From the NCBI GenBank assembly GCA_934364795.1, contig CAKRMK010000013.1:1-64000 (forward strand): a stretch of 64,000 nucleotides of DNA, read 5' to 3'. The position numbers and the translations under genes are program-made. This stretch comes from an uncultured Blautia sp. GTDB taxonomy: Bacteria; Bacillota; Clostridia; Lachnospirales; Lachnospiraceae. Every line of letters begins with the position of its first letter. The stretch's first letter is position 1. Below, piece by piece: positions 55,260-63,860 of this stretch. The notes beneath the pieces were generated by a model. It ran no database searches, had not been told where the DNA came from, and saw only the letters and a list, made by a program, of their open reading frames with translations.

Positions 55260-55288
55260 TTGCAATACCAAAATAACTATAGTATAAT
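55260..55288 (+). promoter_or_regulatory. sigma-A promoter of rplS
   Basis: TTGCAA (55260-55265), 17 bases, TATAAT (55283-55288). Confidence 0.75.
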
Positions 55289-55367
55289 CACTTATGTTGT
55301 GAAAAAAGATGGTCCGCTGTTACCGTGATGGGTATTAAGAACATCCAGAGAATAAGGAGAGAATAAC
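55289..55367 (+). promoter_or_regulatory. candidate L19 leader
   Basis: The 79-nt leader contains GGTCCGCTGTTACCGTGATG and GGGTATTAAGAACATCC just before the ribosome site. This resembles L19 autoregulatory leaders described in Firmicutes. The match is by eye; a covariance search would decide. Confidence 0.45.
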
Positions 55368-55715
55368 ATGAACGAAATTATTAAAAACATCGAAGCAGAA
55401 CAGTTAAAGAAAGAAGTACCGCAGTTCAACGTAGGAGATACTGTAAGAGTACACGCTCTTATCAAAGAGGGTAACCGTGAGCGTATCCAGATCTTCGAGG
55501 GAACTGTGTTAAAGAAACAGGGCGGAAGCACCAGAGAGACTTTCACAGTAAGAAAAGCATCCAACGGTGTTGGCGTTGAGAAAACATGGCCGCTTCATTC
55601 CCCACATGTAAAAGAAGTAGAAGTTATCCGCCATGGTAAAGTTCGCCGTGCGAAACTGAACTACTTAAGAGATCGTGTTGGTAAAGCTGCTAAGGTTAAA
55701 GAGCTTGTTAAATAA
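55368..55715 (+). CDS. rplS: 50S ribosomal protein L19
   Basis: 115 residues, typical length, near the 30S-50S interface. Contains [14 protein letters not shown] and the basic [14 protein letters not shown] tail. ATG 55368 after AAGGAGAGAATAAC. First gene of the conserved rplS-lepB-rbgA-rnhB-yraN order, but separated from lepB by a strong terminator. Confidence 0.97.
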   Translation: MNEIIKNIEAEQLKKEVPQFNVGDTVRVHALIKEGNRERIQIFEGTVLKKQGGSTRETFTVRKASNGVGVEKTWPLHSPHVKEVEVIRHGKVRRAKLNYLRDRVGKAAKVKELVK

Positions 55716-55746
55716 TTTTGGGCGTATTCAACCGTAAATAAAATTT

Positions 55747-55789
55747 GCTGCACAGATGGCCGTGATGACTGTCTGTGCAGCATTTTTTT
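55747..55789 (+). terminator. rplS terminator
   Basis: GCTGCACAGA (55747-55756) and TCTGTGCAGC (55772-55781), perfect 10-bp stem, then A and T7. Confidence 0.92.
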
Positions 55790-55813
55790 CTTTTTCTTTA
55801 AGTGGTTTTATGA

Positions 55814-55890
55814 TACAATAATTTGGTGGCGCGGGACACAGCTTAAACAGGCACCGGAGCCCACCTGAAAAATCTGAATTTGGAGTAGCT
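55814..55890 (+). promoter_or_regulatory. lepB promoter and structured leader
   Basis: Extended -10 TGATACAAT ends at 55819, so the message should begin at about 55826. The first 42 nt can close GGTGG (55825-55829) with CCACC (55861-55865) or, alternatively, CAGG (55848-55851) with CCTG (55864-55867). The stretch is much richer in G+C than its surroundings. I cannot assign it to a known RNA family. Confidence 0.45.
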
Positions 55891-56529
55891 ATGCGGGAGA
55901 GAAAAAATAAAGAAGAAAAAGAACAGCTTTTTAATATGCCAGAGATTGCACGGATGGAGAAAAAAGCCCTGTCCGGTACGAAGGAGAGGCTGGAGAATCA
56001 GAAACTGAAGAAAGCCCTGATCTGGGGATTTGAAATCACAGTTACACTTATTTTCGCAGTTCTGACTTCCATGATGCTTTTTCAGTCTGTGACCATGCAG
56101 GAGAGCTCTATGGAACCCACTCTGACAGTAGGAAGCAAATATTTTATTAACAGGCTTGCCTATAAGGCATCTTCACCTAAAAGAGGAGATATTATTGTAT
56201 TTCGCACCAATGGAAGTGATGATGCAGCTTTGCATATCCGCCGGGTGATCGGACTTCCTGGAGAGACCGTCCAGATCGTAAATGGCAGGATTCTTATCAA
56301 TGGAGAAACTTATAAAGAGGGGAAAGATTTTCCCACGATCAGCAATCCGGGAATGGCAGCCAATGCCATTACTCTGGAAGCCGGAGAATATTTTGTGCTG
56401 GGTGATAACAGGAATAACAGCGAGGACAGCCGTTACGGTGACATTGGAAGAGTAAATAAGAAATACATAACAGGTAAATTATGGTTCCAGATATGGCCAA
56501 AGAAGGATATAGGGCTTCTGGACAACTGA
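55891..56529 (+). CDS. lepB: signal peptidase I, catalytic Lys position occupied by Arg
   Basis: Membrane protease that removes signal peptides from exported proteins. 212 residues: cytoplasmic charged N-terminus, one membrane helix (about 44-64) and an outer catalytic domain. Box B is ESSMEPTL with nucleophile Ser73. Box E is LGDNRNNSEDSR. The box holding the general-base lysine in the family (consensus K-R-x-x-G-L-P-G) reads HIRRVIGLPGE here, with Arg117 at that place; the codons are CGC CGG, unambiguous in this sequence. Either the enzyme uses Arg, or a nearby Lys, or it is inactive and a second peptidase exists elsewhere. Confidence 0.9.
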   Translation: MRERKNKEEKEQLFNMPEIARMEKKALSGTKERLENQKLKKALIWGFEITVTLIFAVLTSMMLFQSVTMQESSMEPTLTVGSKYFINRLAYKASSPKRGDIIVFRTNGSDDAALHIRRVIGLPGETVQIVNGRILINGETYKEGKDFPTISNPGMAANAITLEAGEYFVLGDNRNNSEDSRYGDIGRVNKKYITGKLWFQIWPKKDIGLLDN

Positions 56530-56556
56530 TTATGGAACAAAGCGTTGGAGGTAAAT

Positions 56557-57396
56557 ATGAACGTACAGTGGTATCCTGGTCATATGACCAAAGCGAAAAG
56601 ACAAATGCAGGAGGATATCAAGCTGATCGATCTGATCATTGAGCTGGTAGACGCAAGAGTCCCTCTTGCAAGCCGTAATCCGGATATCGATGAGCTTGGC
56701 AAAAATAAAGCAAGACTGATTCTTTTAAATAAATCTGACCTTGGAGATGAGAGGCAAAATGAAGCCTGGAAGTCATATTTTGAGGAAAAAGGATTTTCGG
56801 TTGTAAAAGTAGATTCCCGCAGCGGTGCAGGAATGAAAGCAATTCAGGCTGCTATTGCAGAAGCCTGCAAGGAGAAAACAGAGCGCGACAGAAGAAGGGG
56901 AATTAAAAACCGCCCTATCCGTGCAATGGTAGTAGGAATCCCGAATGTGGGAAAATCTACCTTTATCAATTCTTTTGCAGGAAGAGCCTGTGCAAAGACA
57001 GGAAACAAGCCTGGTGTGACCAAGGGAAAACAGTGGATCCGTCTGAACAAAAATGTAGAGCTTCTGGATACACCTGGAATTCTCTGGCCTAAATTTGAGG
57101 ACGAACAGGTAGGAATGCGCCTTGCATATATTGGATCAATCAAAGACGATATTCTGAATATGGAAGAACTGGCACTTACTTTAATTGACTTTTTAAGAGA
57201 AAAATACTCCGGATTATTGGAAAAGCGTTATCAGATCCAGGAAGAAGGAACAGCACTACAGGTTCTGGAGGGGATTGCAAGATCAAGAGGCTGTCTGAAA
57301 AAGGGCGAAGAGCTTGACTATTCCAAAGCATCTCTGATTTTATTTGATGATTTCCGCTCCGGCAAAATCGGACGTGTTACGTTAGAGCATGTTTGA
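56557..57396 (+). CDS. rbgA: ribosome biogenesis GTPase RbgA (YlqF)
   Basis: Circularly permuted GTPase needed for late 50S assembly. 279 residues from ATG 56557 after TTGGAGGTAAAT; an in-frame TTG at 56545 is inside the ribosome site. Motif order is permuted as expected: G4 (LLNKSDL) near residue 58, G5 region, then G1 (GIPNVGKST) near residue 130 and G3 (DTPGILWP). A C-terminal ANTAR-like helical domain of RbgA type follows, unrelated in role to the glnA regulator. Confidence 0.95.
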   Translation: MNVQWYPGHMTKAKRQMQEDIKLIDLIIELVDARVPLASRNPDIDELGKNKARLILLNKSDLGDERQNEAWKSYFEEKGFSVVKVDSRSGAGMKAIQAAIAEACKEKTERDRRRGIKNRPIRAMVVGIPNVGKSTFINSFAGRACAKTGNKPGVTKGKQWIRLNKNVELLDTPGILWPKFEDEQVGMRLAYIGSIKDDILNMEELALTLIDFLREKYSGLLEKRYQIQEEGTALQVLEGIARSRGCLKKGEELDYSKASLILFDDFRSGKIGRVTLEHV

Positions 57397-57483
57397 AAAA
57401 GATTTTCTGCAAATTGTAGGAATGATTTTTTAAACAGGCTTTAAAATAGGTCTAAGAAGTATAAAAAAACAGGAGTCTGTGAT

Positions 57484-58239
57484 ATGCAGAAAATTGGCGA
57501 GATTAAAGAAGAAATTTTAAAAGCACAGCCAGAGGATTATGCCAGCCTTATAGAAAAATACAAAGAAGATTCCAGAAGCGGGGTTCAAAAGCTCGTGGAA
57601 CAGCTTTATAAGAAAATCCTGGCACATGAAAAGGAGCTTGCCCGTACAGAGGCAATGAAGGAATACGAACATAAATATGAGCATCTTGGCTATATTTGTG
57701 GAATCGATGAAGTAGGAAGAGGTCCCTTAGCTGGACCAGTAGTCGCAGGAGCTGTTATTTTACCGCAGGATTGTTCTATCTTGTATCTGAATGATTCCAA
57801 GCAGCTAAGTGCCAAAAAACGTGATGAGCTTTATGATGTGATCATGGAAAATGCAATAGCCGTGGGGATTGGAATGGCAAGCCCAAAACGGATTGATGAG
57901 ATCAATATTCTTCAGGCTACCTATGAGGCCATGAGAGAGGCTATCAGCAAGCTTTCGGTAGTTCCCCAGATCCTTTTGAATGATGCGGTAACCATTCCCC
58001 AGGTAACCATTCCCCAGGTGCCTATTATAAAAGGTGATGCCAAAAGTGTGTCCATAGCAGCAGCCAGCATTGTGGCAAAGGTGACCAGGGACAGGATGAT
58101 GGTGGAATATGATAAAGTGATGCCTGAGTATGGATTTGCATCTAATAAGGGGTATGGTGCGGCTGCTCATATAGAAGCACTGAAAAAATATGGCCCAAGT
58201 CCTATTCACAGAGCTTCTTTTATCAAGAATTTTGTATGA
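57484..58239 (+). CDS. rnhB: ribonuclease HII
   Basis: Removes ribonucleotides from DNA and RNA primers. 251 residues. It has an N-terminal helical extension of about 75 residues, as in the Bacillus-type enzyme, then GIDEVGRGPLAGPVVAGAVI with catalytic Asp-Glu, and GDAKSVSIAAASIVAKVTRD. Near residue 175 a five-residue unit VTIPQ occurs twice in a row, coded by a perfect 15-base duplication (around 57990-58020); relatives have a single unit. Confidence 0.95.
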   Translation: MQKIGEIKEEILKAQPEDYASLIEKYKEDSRSGVQKLVEQLYKKILAHEKELARTEAMKEYEHKYEHLGYICGIDEVGRGPLAGPVVAGAVILPQDCSILYLNDSKQLSAKKRDELYDVIMENAIAVGIGMASPKRIDEINILQATYEAMREAISKLSVVPQILLNDAVTIPQVTIPQVPIIKGDAKSVSIAAASIVAKVTRDRMMVEYDKVMPEYGFASNKGYGAAAHIEALKKYGPSPIHRASFIKNFV

Positions 58240-58290
58240 TTTTTAAACCTTTACAGAAGATACCTACATATAAAATTTTCCGGAGAAAAT

Positions 58291-58650
58291 GTGGAAAAAA
58301 ATAAAAGAAAAGTTGGTACGCTTTATGAGAAGCTGGCAGCTGATTATTTGGTGGCCAGGGGTGTTATGATTCTGGAAAGAAACTACAGGAACCGATTTGG
58401 TGAGATCGATCTCATTGGACTGGATAGGGATGGATGGCTGATCTTTGTGGAGGTAAAATACAGAAGCTCGGAAGGCTTTGGGAATCCTCTTTCAGCTGTG
58501 GATGGCCGCAAACAAAAGGTGATTTCCAGGGTGGCAGTGGAATATCTGAAAAATCATTACAGAAGCATGGAGGTAAAGTGCCGATTTGATGTAGTGGGAA
58601 TTGAAGAAGATCAAATCTGCTGGATCAAAAATGCTTTTGAATTTAAGTAA
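58291..58650 (+). CDS. YraN/UPF0102 family protein
   Basis: 119 residues starting at GTG 58291, with CGGAGAAAAT before it; the ATG two bases earlier is out of frame. Residues 22-60 contain RNYRNRFGEIDLIGLDRDGW and VEVKYR, the E-D-ExK core of a restriction-endonuclease-like fold. Usually found beside rnhB; suspected Holliday-junction or DNA repair nuclease, not proven. Confidence 0.92.
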   Translation: MEKNKRKVGTLYEKLAADYLVARGVMILERNYRNRFGEIDLIGLDRDGWLIFVEVKYRSSEGFGNPLSAVDGRKQKVISRVAVEYLKNHYRSMEVKCRFDVVGIEEDQICWIKNAFEFK

Positions 58651-58684
58651 TGTAGTATTTGAATAACGGCATCAGGAGAAAAAT

Positions 58685-59545
58685 ATGGAAATTATTTGGC
58701 ACGATACAACAGGTCCACATATGAAAGTGCAGGAGAAAAAAGGAGTAACATTTCTTACCTATCCAGCGTTTGATGAAATTCCAGGGCTTATCCACTGCTT
58801 CAGCACTCGGCTTGGCGGCATCAGTAAGGGAATTTATTCTTCTATGAACTTAAGCTTTACCAGAGGGGATGACAGCCAGGCTGTAGCTGCGAATTACAGA
58901 AGGCTGGGAGAAGCAGTAGGTTTTGATGTGGAAGATATTGTTACATCTGATCAGACACATACAACAAATGTTAGAAGAGTTACAGAGATAGATCGTGGAA
59001 ACGGGGTAATCCGTCCAAGAGCTTTTTCTGATGTGGATGGAATGATTACGGATACTCCCGGAGTCATGCTTTGTACTTTCTATGCGGACTGTGTACCTTT
59101 ATATTTTGTGGATCCGGTTCACAGGGCAATTGGGCTGTCTCATTCCGGCTGGAGAGGAACTGTTGGAAAAATAGGCAAAGTGACAATAGAGAAAATGCAG
59201 GAAGAATTTAGCTCTGATCCGAAGGAGATGCTGACTGCAATTGGTCCTTCTATTTGTCAGGATTGCTATGAGGTAAGCGAAGATGTAATTCTGGAATTTC
59301 AGAAGGCTTTTGATGAGAAATACTGGAAAGAGCTTTTTTACAGAAAAGAAAATGGAAAGTATCAGCTGAATTTGTGGGAGGCAAACCGGATTATTTTTCT
59401 GGAGGCAGGAGTCAGGGAAGAGAATATTTCCATGCCTGGAATCTGTACCTGCTGTAATTCCCGGCTTTTGTTTTCCCACAGGGCATCTCATGGAAAGAGG
59501 GGCAATCTGGCAGCATTTCTTGGAATTAAAAGAGAAACTTTGTAG
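58685..59545 (+). CDS. pgeF: peptidoglycan editing factor PgeF (laccase-domain, YlmD/YfiH)
   Basis: 286 residues. Family landmarks: FSTRLGGISKGIYSSMNL near residue 40, YADCVPLYFVDP with Cys, LSHSGWRGTVGKIG with the metal His, and a late CTCCNSRLLFSHRASHGKRG. PgeF-type enzymes correct Ser misincorporation in wall peptides; others in the family act on purine nucleosides. Last gene of the rbgA-rnhB-yraN-pgeF run, then convergent with prs. Confidence 0.9.
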   Translation: MEIIWHDTTGPHMKVQEKKGVTFLTYPAFDEIPGLIHCFSTRLGGISKGIYSSMNLSFTRGDDSQAVAANYRRLGEAVGFDVEDIVTSDQTHTTNVRRVTEIDRGNGVIRPRAFSDVDGMITDTPGVMLCTFYADCVPLYFVDPVHRAIGLSHSGWRGTVGKIGKVTIEKMQEEFSSDPKEMLTAIGPSICQDCYEVSEDVILEFQKAFDEKYWKELFYRKENGKYQLNLWEANRIIFLEAGVREENISMPGICTCCNSRLLFSHRASHGKRGNLAAFLGIKRETL

Positions 59546-59615
59546 AAGATAAGAAGGAAGATAAGAAGATTTAGTGGGAGATTCCAGGGGGGATTTCCTG
59601 ATATATGATATAATA

Positions 59616-59680
59616 AAAAGCAGGAAGCTCTGTATTTTATACCTTTACGGGGAATGAATACAAGAGCTTCTTGCTTTCGC
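59616..59680. terminator. bidirectional terminator between pgeF and prs
   Basis: AAGCAGGAAGCTCT(G)TATT near 59619-59637 pairs with AATACAAGAGCTTCTTGCTT (59657-59676). T-runs exist on both strands. Confidence 0.8.
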
Positions 59681-59706
59681 TTATTGAAAATATTGTATTA
59701 ATCTGT

Positions 59707-60879
59707 TTATTCCTGATTTACACGTTTCATCAGATCCATGATCTTCTCATTACTGGAACGTACCTTCTCAACAGATACATCGTGATTGATGATATCGATA
59801 ATACTTGCAAGATATTTGCTCATATTAGCCTCGATATAGTATGGTCTGGTGAGAAGCTCCGGAATACGGTAGTTCAGGTTGGTTGTGATAACTTTATCAA
59901 TCCAGCCCTTCTCATAATAAGCATCAAATTTATCCATGCCTTCTGTAAACAGACCATAAGTGGTGCAGATAAATACACGGTTGGCATGACGCTCCTTGAT
60001 CTGTTTGGCCACATCAAGCATACTTTCGCCGGAGGAAATCATATCATCAATGATGACAACATCCTTGCCTTCTACAGAGTCGCCAAGGAATTCATGGGCT
60101 ACGATAGGGTTCTTGCCGTTTACAACAGTGGAATAGTCACGTCTCTTATAAAACATACCCATATCTACTCCAAGAATATTGGAGAAATATACGGCTCTGG
60201 ACATAGCTCCCTCATCCGGGCTGATGATCATAAGGTGGTCGTTATCAACCTGGAAATTGTCTACATTCTTCACCAGTGCTTTCAGGAACTGATAGGTGGG
60301 GAAGAAATTGTCAAAACCATTTAATGGAATAGAGTTCTGGACACGAGGGTCGTGAGCGTCAAAGGTGATAAGATTGGAAACGCCCATATCACTTAATTCA
60401 CGTAAAGCCACTGCACAGTCAAGGGATTCTCTTTTTTTACGTCTGTGCTGGCGGCCTTCATAAAGGAAAGGCATGATGACGTTGATTCGATGAGCCTTGC
60501 CGGTGGCTGCGGAAATGATTCTCTTAAGATCCTGGAAATGGTTGTCAGGAGACATATGGTTCTCGTGACCGCAGACTGTGTAAGTAGAACTGTAGTTGGT
60601 TACGTCTACCATAATATAAAGGTCAGTTCCACGTACTGATTCTTTAATGATTCCTTTGCCTTCTCCGGTACCGAAACGGGGACATTCACAGTCTACAAGA
60701 AAAGATTTCTCACTGTAACCCTGGGGTATGTTAGTCAGACCTTTTCTTTCTACCAGCTCCTTACGGAATTTTACCAGTTTTCTGTCTACCTCCTCTGCAA
60801 GTTCGCGGCAGCCTTCCAGTGCTGCGATACGGATAGGTGCGACAGGCATAGATTTCTCAAGTAATTCTATGTTCGGCAT
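59707..60879 (-). CDS. prs: ribose-phosphate pyrophosphokinase, long form
   Basis: Forms PRPP for purine, pyrimidine, His and Trp synthesis. 390 residues against about 315 in the classical enzyme. The PRPP loop VVIIDDMISSGESM near residue 280 and the ATP/ribose region FLYEGRQHRRKKRES near residue 145 are clear. An N-terminal extension and an insert with Cys residues (LVDCECPRFGTGEGKG) are additional. Start at 60879 has TAGGAGGAATATC before it. This longer type is known from Lachnospiraceae and relatives; allosteric behaviour may differ. Confidence 0.92.
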   Translation of the reverse strand: MPNIELLEKSMPVAPIRIAALEGCRELAEEVDRKLVKFRKELVERKGLTNIPQGYSEKSFLVDCECPRFGTGEGKGIIKESVRGTDLYIMVDVTNYSSTYTVCGHENHMSPDNHFQDLKRIISAATGKAHRINVIMPFLYEGRQHRRKKRESLDCAVALRELSDMGVSNLITFDAHDPRVQNSIPLNGFDNFFPTYQFLKALVKNVDNFQVDNDHLMIISPDEGAMSRAVYFSNILGVDMGMFYKRRDYSTVVNGKNPIVAHEFLGDSVEGKDVVIIDDMISSGESMLDVAKQIKERHANRVFICTTYGLFTEGMDKFDAYYEKGWIDKVITTNLNYRIPELLTRPYYIEANMSKYLASIIDIINHDVSVEKVRSSNEKIMDLMKRVNQE

Positions 60880-60921
60880 GATATTCCTCCTAAGTAGTAT
60901 GCTAATTGTAACTTTTCTTTA

Positions 60922-60958
60922 TCTGTAAGCAAAGGACACGTGTCCTCTTACTTACAGA
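60922..60958. promoter_or_regulatory. 37-bp palindrome in the prs leader
   Basis: TCTGTAAG (60922-60929) and CTTACAGA (60951-60958) flank the perfect palindrome AGGACACGTGTCCT (60933-60946). On the minus strand it falls just after the prs start site. It could be an operator for a dimeric repressor or an RNA hairpin. Confidence 0.6.
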
Positions 60959-60971
60959 CCTCTTCCTTATA

Positions 60972-61000
60972 TTTATAACATTTGCCCTAAATGGCGTCAA
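60972..61000 (-). promoter_or_regulatory. sigma-A promoter of prs
   Basis: On the minus strand TTGACG (complement of 60995-61000), 17 bases, TATAAA (complement of 60972-60977). Start near 60965. Confidence 0.7.
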
Positions 61001-61061
61001 GGAATTTATTCATTTTTACTTGAAAAAAACAAGAATTTTGATAGTGTGGAAAAATTTTTAG

Positions 61062-61090
61062 TTGTGTTTTTAGAAAAAACTTGGTATATT
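61062..61090 (+). promoter_or_regulatory. promoter of the DUF512 gene
   Basis: TTGTGT (61062-61067), 17 bases, TATATT (61085-61090). Transcription would begin about at the ATG at 61098. Confidence 0.55.
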
Positions 61091-61184
61091 AAAAATAATG
61101 GCTATCATATGCCATGTTATAAATGGGAAAAAGCCGGCAGAAATGCCAGAGCTTGTTTTGCCAAAAGAAATAATGGAGAAAAAT

Positions 61185-62570
61185 GTGAAAAAACAAAAAA
61201 AGCATATAATTTCAACAGTGCAAAAGGGAAGCATTGCCGAGGAACTGGAGCTTGTGCCAGGGGATGCCCTGCTTTCTGTAAATGGCCAGCCTGTTGAAGA
61301 TATATTTGATTACCGCTACCTGATGAACGAAGAGTATGTGGTGCTTGAGATCGAAAAGGCGAACAAAGAGATCTGGGAGCTTGAGGTGGAAAAGGAATAC
61401 GAGGAGGATCTTGGCGTGGAGTTTGAACAGGATCTGATGGATGATTACCGCTCCTGCTCCAACCACTGTATTTTCTGCTTTATCGACCAGATGCCTCCAG
61501 GGATGCGGGAAACACTTTATTTTAAAGATGATGATTCCAGACTGTCCTTTATCCAGGGGAATTATGTGACACTTACCAATATGAGCGACCATGATATTGA
61601 CCGCATCATCCGTTACCATCTGGAACCTATTAATATTTCTTTCCAGACTATGAATCCAGAGCTTAGATGTAAGATGCTTCATAACCGTTTTGCAGGAAAT
61701 GCCCTTGACAAGGTACAGAAGCTTTATGAGGCAGGTATCACCATGAACGGGCAGATTGTTTTGTGTAAGGGCGTTAATGACGGGAAGGAACTGGAAGAAA
61801 GTATCCGGAAATTATCGGCCTATGCACCTGTATTACAAAGTATTTCGGTGGTGCCGGTAGGACTTACGAAGTTTCGCGACGGATTATATCCTCTGAAGCT
61901 TTTTCAGAAGGAAGATGCCTGCGAAGTGCTGGATATGATTCATTCCTGGCAGGATAAAATGCTGGAGAAATATGGAATCCATTTTGTCCATGCTTCAGAT
62001 GAATGGTATATTCTGGCGGGAAGAGAACTGCCGGGAGAGGAGTCCTATGATGGTTACCTCCAGCTGGAAAATGGTGTGGGGATGCTACGGCTTCTTGGAA
62101 ACGAAGTGCAGGAGACTCTTGATGAAATGGAAGGGGATGACAGAAAGGTCCGTGCAGTAAGTGCCACAGGAGCGCTGGCAGCACCCTTTATCCGTAAATA
62201 TATGCAGAAGATCCAGGAGAAGTTCCCCAATGTGCAGGTGGATGTGGTTCCTATCCGCAATGATTTTTTTGGAGAAACTATTACGGTGTCCGGGCTTATT
62301 ACGGCGCAGGATCTGGAGAATCAGCTAAAGGGGATGAATCTTGGGGATAAGCTTCTCATTCCCTGTAATATGCTGAAAAATGAAGAAGATGTTTTTCTGG
62401 ATGATGTTTCTGTTGAAGAACTTTCCAGGAAACTGAACACAGAAATCGTAATCGTGGATGAAGGCGGTGCTGATCTTGTGTCAGCTGTCCTTGACCCACC
62501 GAAACATAAGAAACAGAAAAGGAGACAGATGTATGAGCAAACCGGTAGTAGCGATAGTGGGAAGGCCTAA
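61185..62570 (+). CDS. PDZ-DUF512 radical-SAM-like protein
   Basis: 461 residues from GTG 61185, which has ATGGAGAAAAAT in front; this gives a start just before the PDZ-like segment ([19 protein letters not shown]). An in-frame ATG at 61098 would add 29 residues and lies at the predicted transcription start, so a leaderless long form is possible. A Cys cluster [14 protein letters not shown] near residue 115 resembles a radical-SAM 4Fe-4S motif, and the rest is DUF512. Function unknown in the literature I recall; the gene is usually next to der. Its last 38 bases overlap der. Confidence 0.9.
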   Translation: MKKQKKHIISTVQKGSIAEELELVPGDALLSVNGQPVEDIFDYRYLMNEEYVVLEIEKANKEIWELEVEKEYEEDLGVEFEQDLMDDYRSCSNHCIFCFIDQMPPGMRETLYFKDDDSRLSFIQGNYVTLTNMSDHDIDRIIRYHLEPINISFQTMNPELRCKMLHNRFAGNALDKVQKLYEAGITMNGQIVLCKGVNDGKELEESIRKLSAYAPVLQSISVVPVGLTKFRDGLYPLKLFQKEDACEVLDMIHSWQDKMLEKYGIHFVHASDEWYILAGRELPGEESYDGYLQLENGVGMLRLLGNEVQETLDEMEGDDRKVRAVSATGALAAPFIRKYMQKIQEKFPNVQVDVVPIRNDFFGETITVSGLITAQDLENQLKGMNLGDKLLIPCNMLKNEEDVFLDDVSVEELSRKLNTEIVIVDEGGADLVSAVLDPPKHKKQKRRQMYEQTGSSDSGKA

Positions 62571-63858
62571 TGTAGGAAAATCCACATTGTTTAACGTGCT
62601 GGCAGGAGATAAAATTTCAATTGTAAAAGATACGCCAGGTGTAACAAGAGACAGAATTTATGCAGATGTAACATGGCTGGATAAAGAGTTTACCATGATC
62701 GATACAGGCGGTATTGAGCCGGACAGCAGCGATGTGATCCTTTCTCAGATGAGAGAGCAGGCACAGATCGCAATTGATACTGCAGATGTTATTATTTTTA
62801 TTACAGATGTACATCAGGGTCTGGTAGATTCCGATTCAAAGGTTGCAGATATGCTTCGGAGAAGCGGTAAGCCGGTAGTGCTGGTAGTAAATAAGGTTGA
62901 CAGCATTCAGAAATATATGATGGATGTTTATGAATTTTATAATCTTGGAATCGGGGAGCCGTTCCCTATTTCTGCAGCCAACCGTCAGGGACTTGGAGAT
63001 ATGCTGGATGAAGTTGTGAAGCATTTTCCGGAGGACGCGGGCGAAGATGAGGATTCCGATATTCCGCGAATTGCCATTGTAGGAAAACCGAACGTAGGTA
63101 AATCTTCTCTGGTTAACAAGCTGCTGGGTGAAGACCGTGTGATCGTATCTGACATTGCAGGTACAACCCGTGATGCAGTTGATACCAAGGTGACATGGAA
63201 CGGCAAAGAGTACATTTTCATTGATACTGCCGGACTTCGCCGTAAGGCAAAAGTAAAAGAAGACATTGAACGGTTCAGTGTGATCCGTACAGTAACAGCT
63301 GTAGAACGGGCAGATATTGTGGTTGTTATGATCGATGCCTCTGAAGGGGTTACAGAGCAGGATGCCAAGATCGCCGGTATTGCCCATGAAAAAGGAAAAG
63401 GTGTGATCATTGCAGTTAATAAGTGGGATGCCATTGAGAAAAATGACAAGACCATTTATAAACACACGAACCGTATCCGCGAAGTTCTTTCCTTTATGCC
63501 ATATGCTGAGATTGTATTTATTTCTGCGAAAACAGGACTTAGAATATCCAGAATGTTTGAAACTCTGGATGCTGTAATCCAGAATCAGACTATGCGTATC
63601 CAGACTGGCGTTCTGAATGAGATTCTTGCAGAAGCGGTAGCTATGCAGCAGCCACCGTCAGATAAAGGAAAACGTCTGAAAATTTTCTATATGACACAGG
63701 TTGCGGTAAAACCGCCTACATTCGTTATTTTTGTCAATGACAAAGAACTGATGCATTTTTCTTATACCAGATATCTGGAAAATAAGATCCGTGACGCTTT
63801 TGATTTTGGCGGCACACCTCTTAGATTTATTGTAAGAGAGCGTGGAGAGAAGGAATAA
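62533..63858 (+). CDS. der: GTPase Der (EngA)
   Basis: Essential GTPase with two tandem G domains acting in 50S subunit assembly. 441 residues from ATG 62533 after AAAGGAGACAGATGT. G1 motifs GRPNVGKST (residue 10) and GKPNVGKSS (about 183), G3 DTGG and DTAG, G4 NKVD and NKWD, then a KH-like C-terminal domain. Starts inside the end of the DUF512 gene, implying coupled translation. Confidence 0.97.
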   Translation: MSKPVVAIVGRPNVGKSTLFNVLAGDKISIVKDTPGVTRDRIYADVTWLDKEFTMIDTGGIEPDSSDVILSQMREQAQIAIDTADVIIFITDVHQGLVDSDSKVADMLRRSGKPVVLVVNKVDSIQKYMMDVYEFYNLGIGEPFPISAANRQGLGDMLDEVVKHFPEDAGEDEDSDIPRIAIVGKPNVGKSSLVNKLLGEDRVIVSDIAGTTRDAVDTKVTWNGKEYIFIDTAGLRRKAKVKEDIERFSVIRTVTAVERADIVVVMIDASEGVTEQDAKIAGIAHEKGKGVIIAVNKWDAIEKNDKTIYKHTNRIREVLSFMPYAEIVFISAKTGLRISRMFETLDAVIQNQTMRIQTGVLNEILAEAVAMQQPPSDKGKRLKIFYMTQVAVKPPTFVIFVNDKELMHFSYTRYLENKIRDAFDFGGTPLRFIVRERGEKE

Positions 63859-63860
63859 AT

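Noticed and set aside
61046..61297. Cys-rich small protein before the DUF512 gene
   Set aside because: Out-of-frame reading of the start of the DUF512 gene; no ribosome site.
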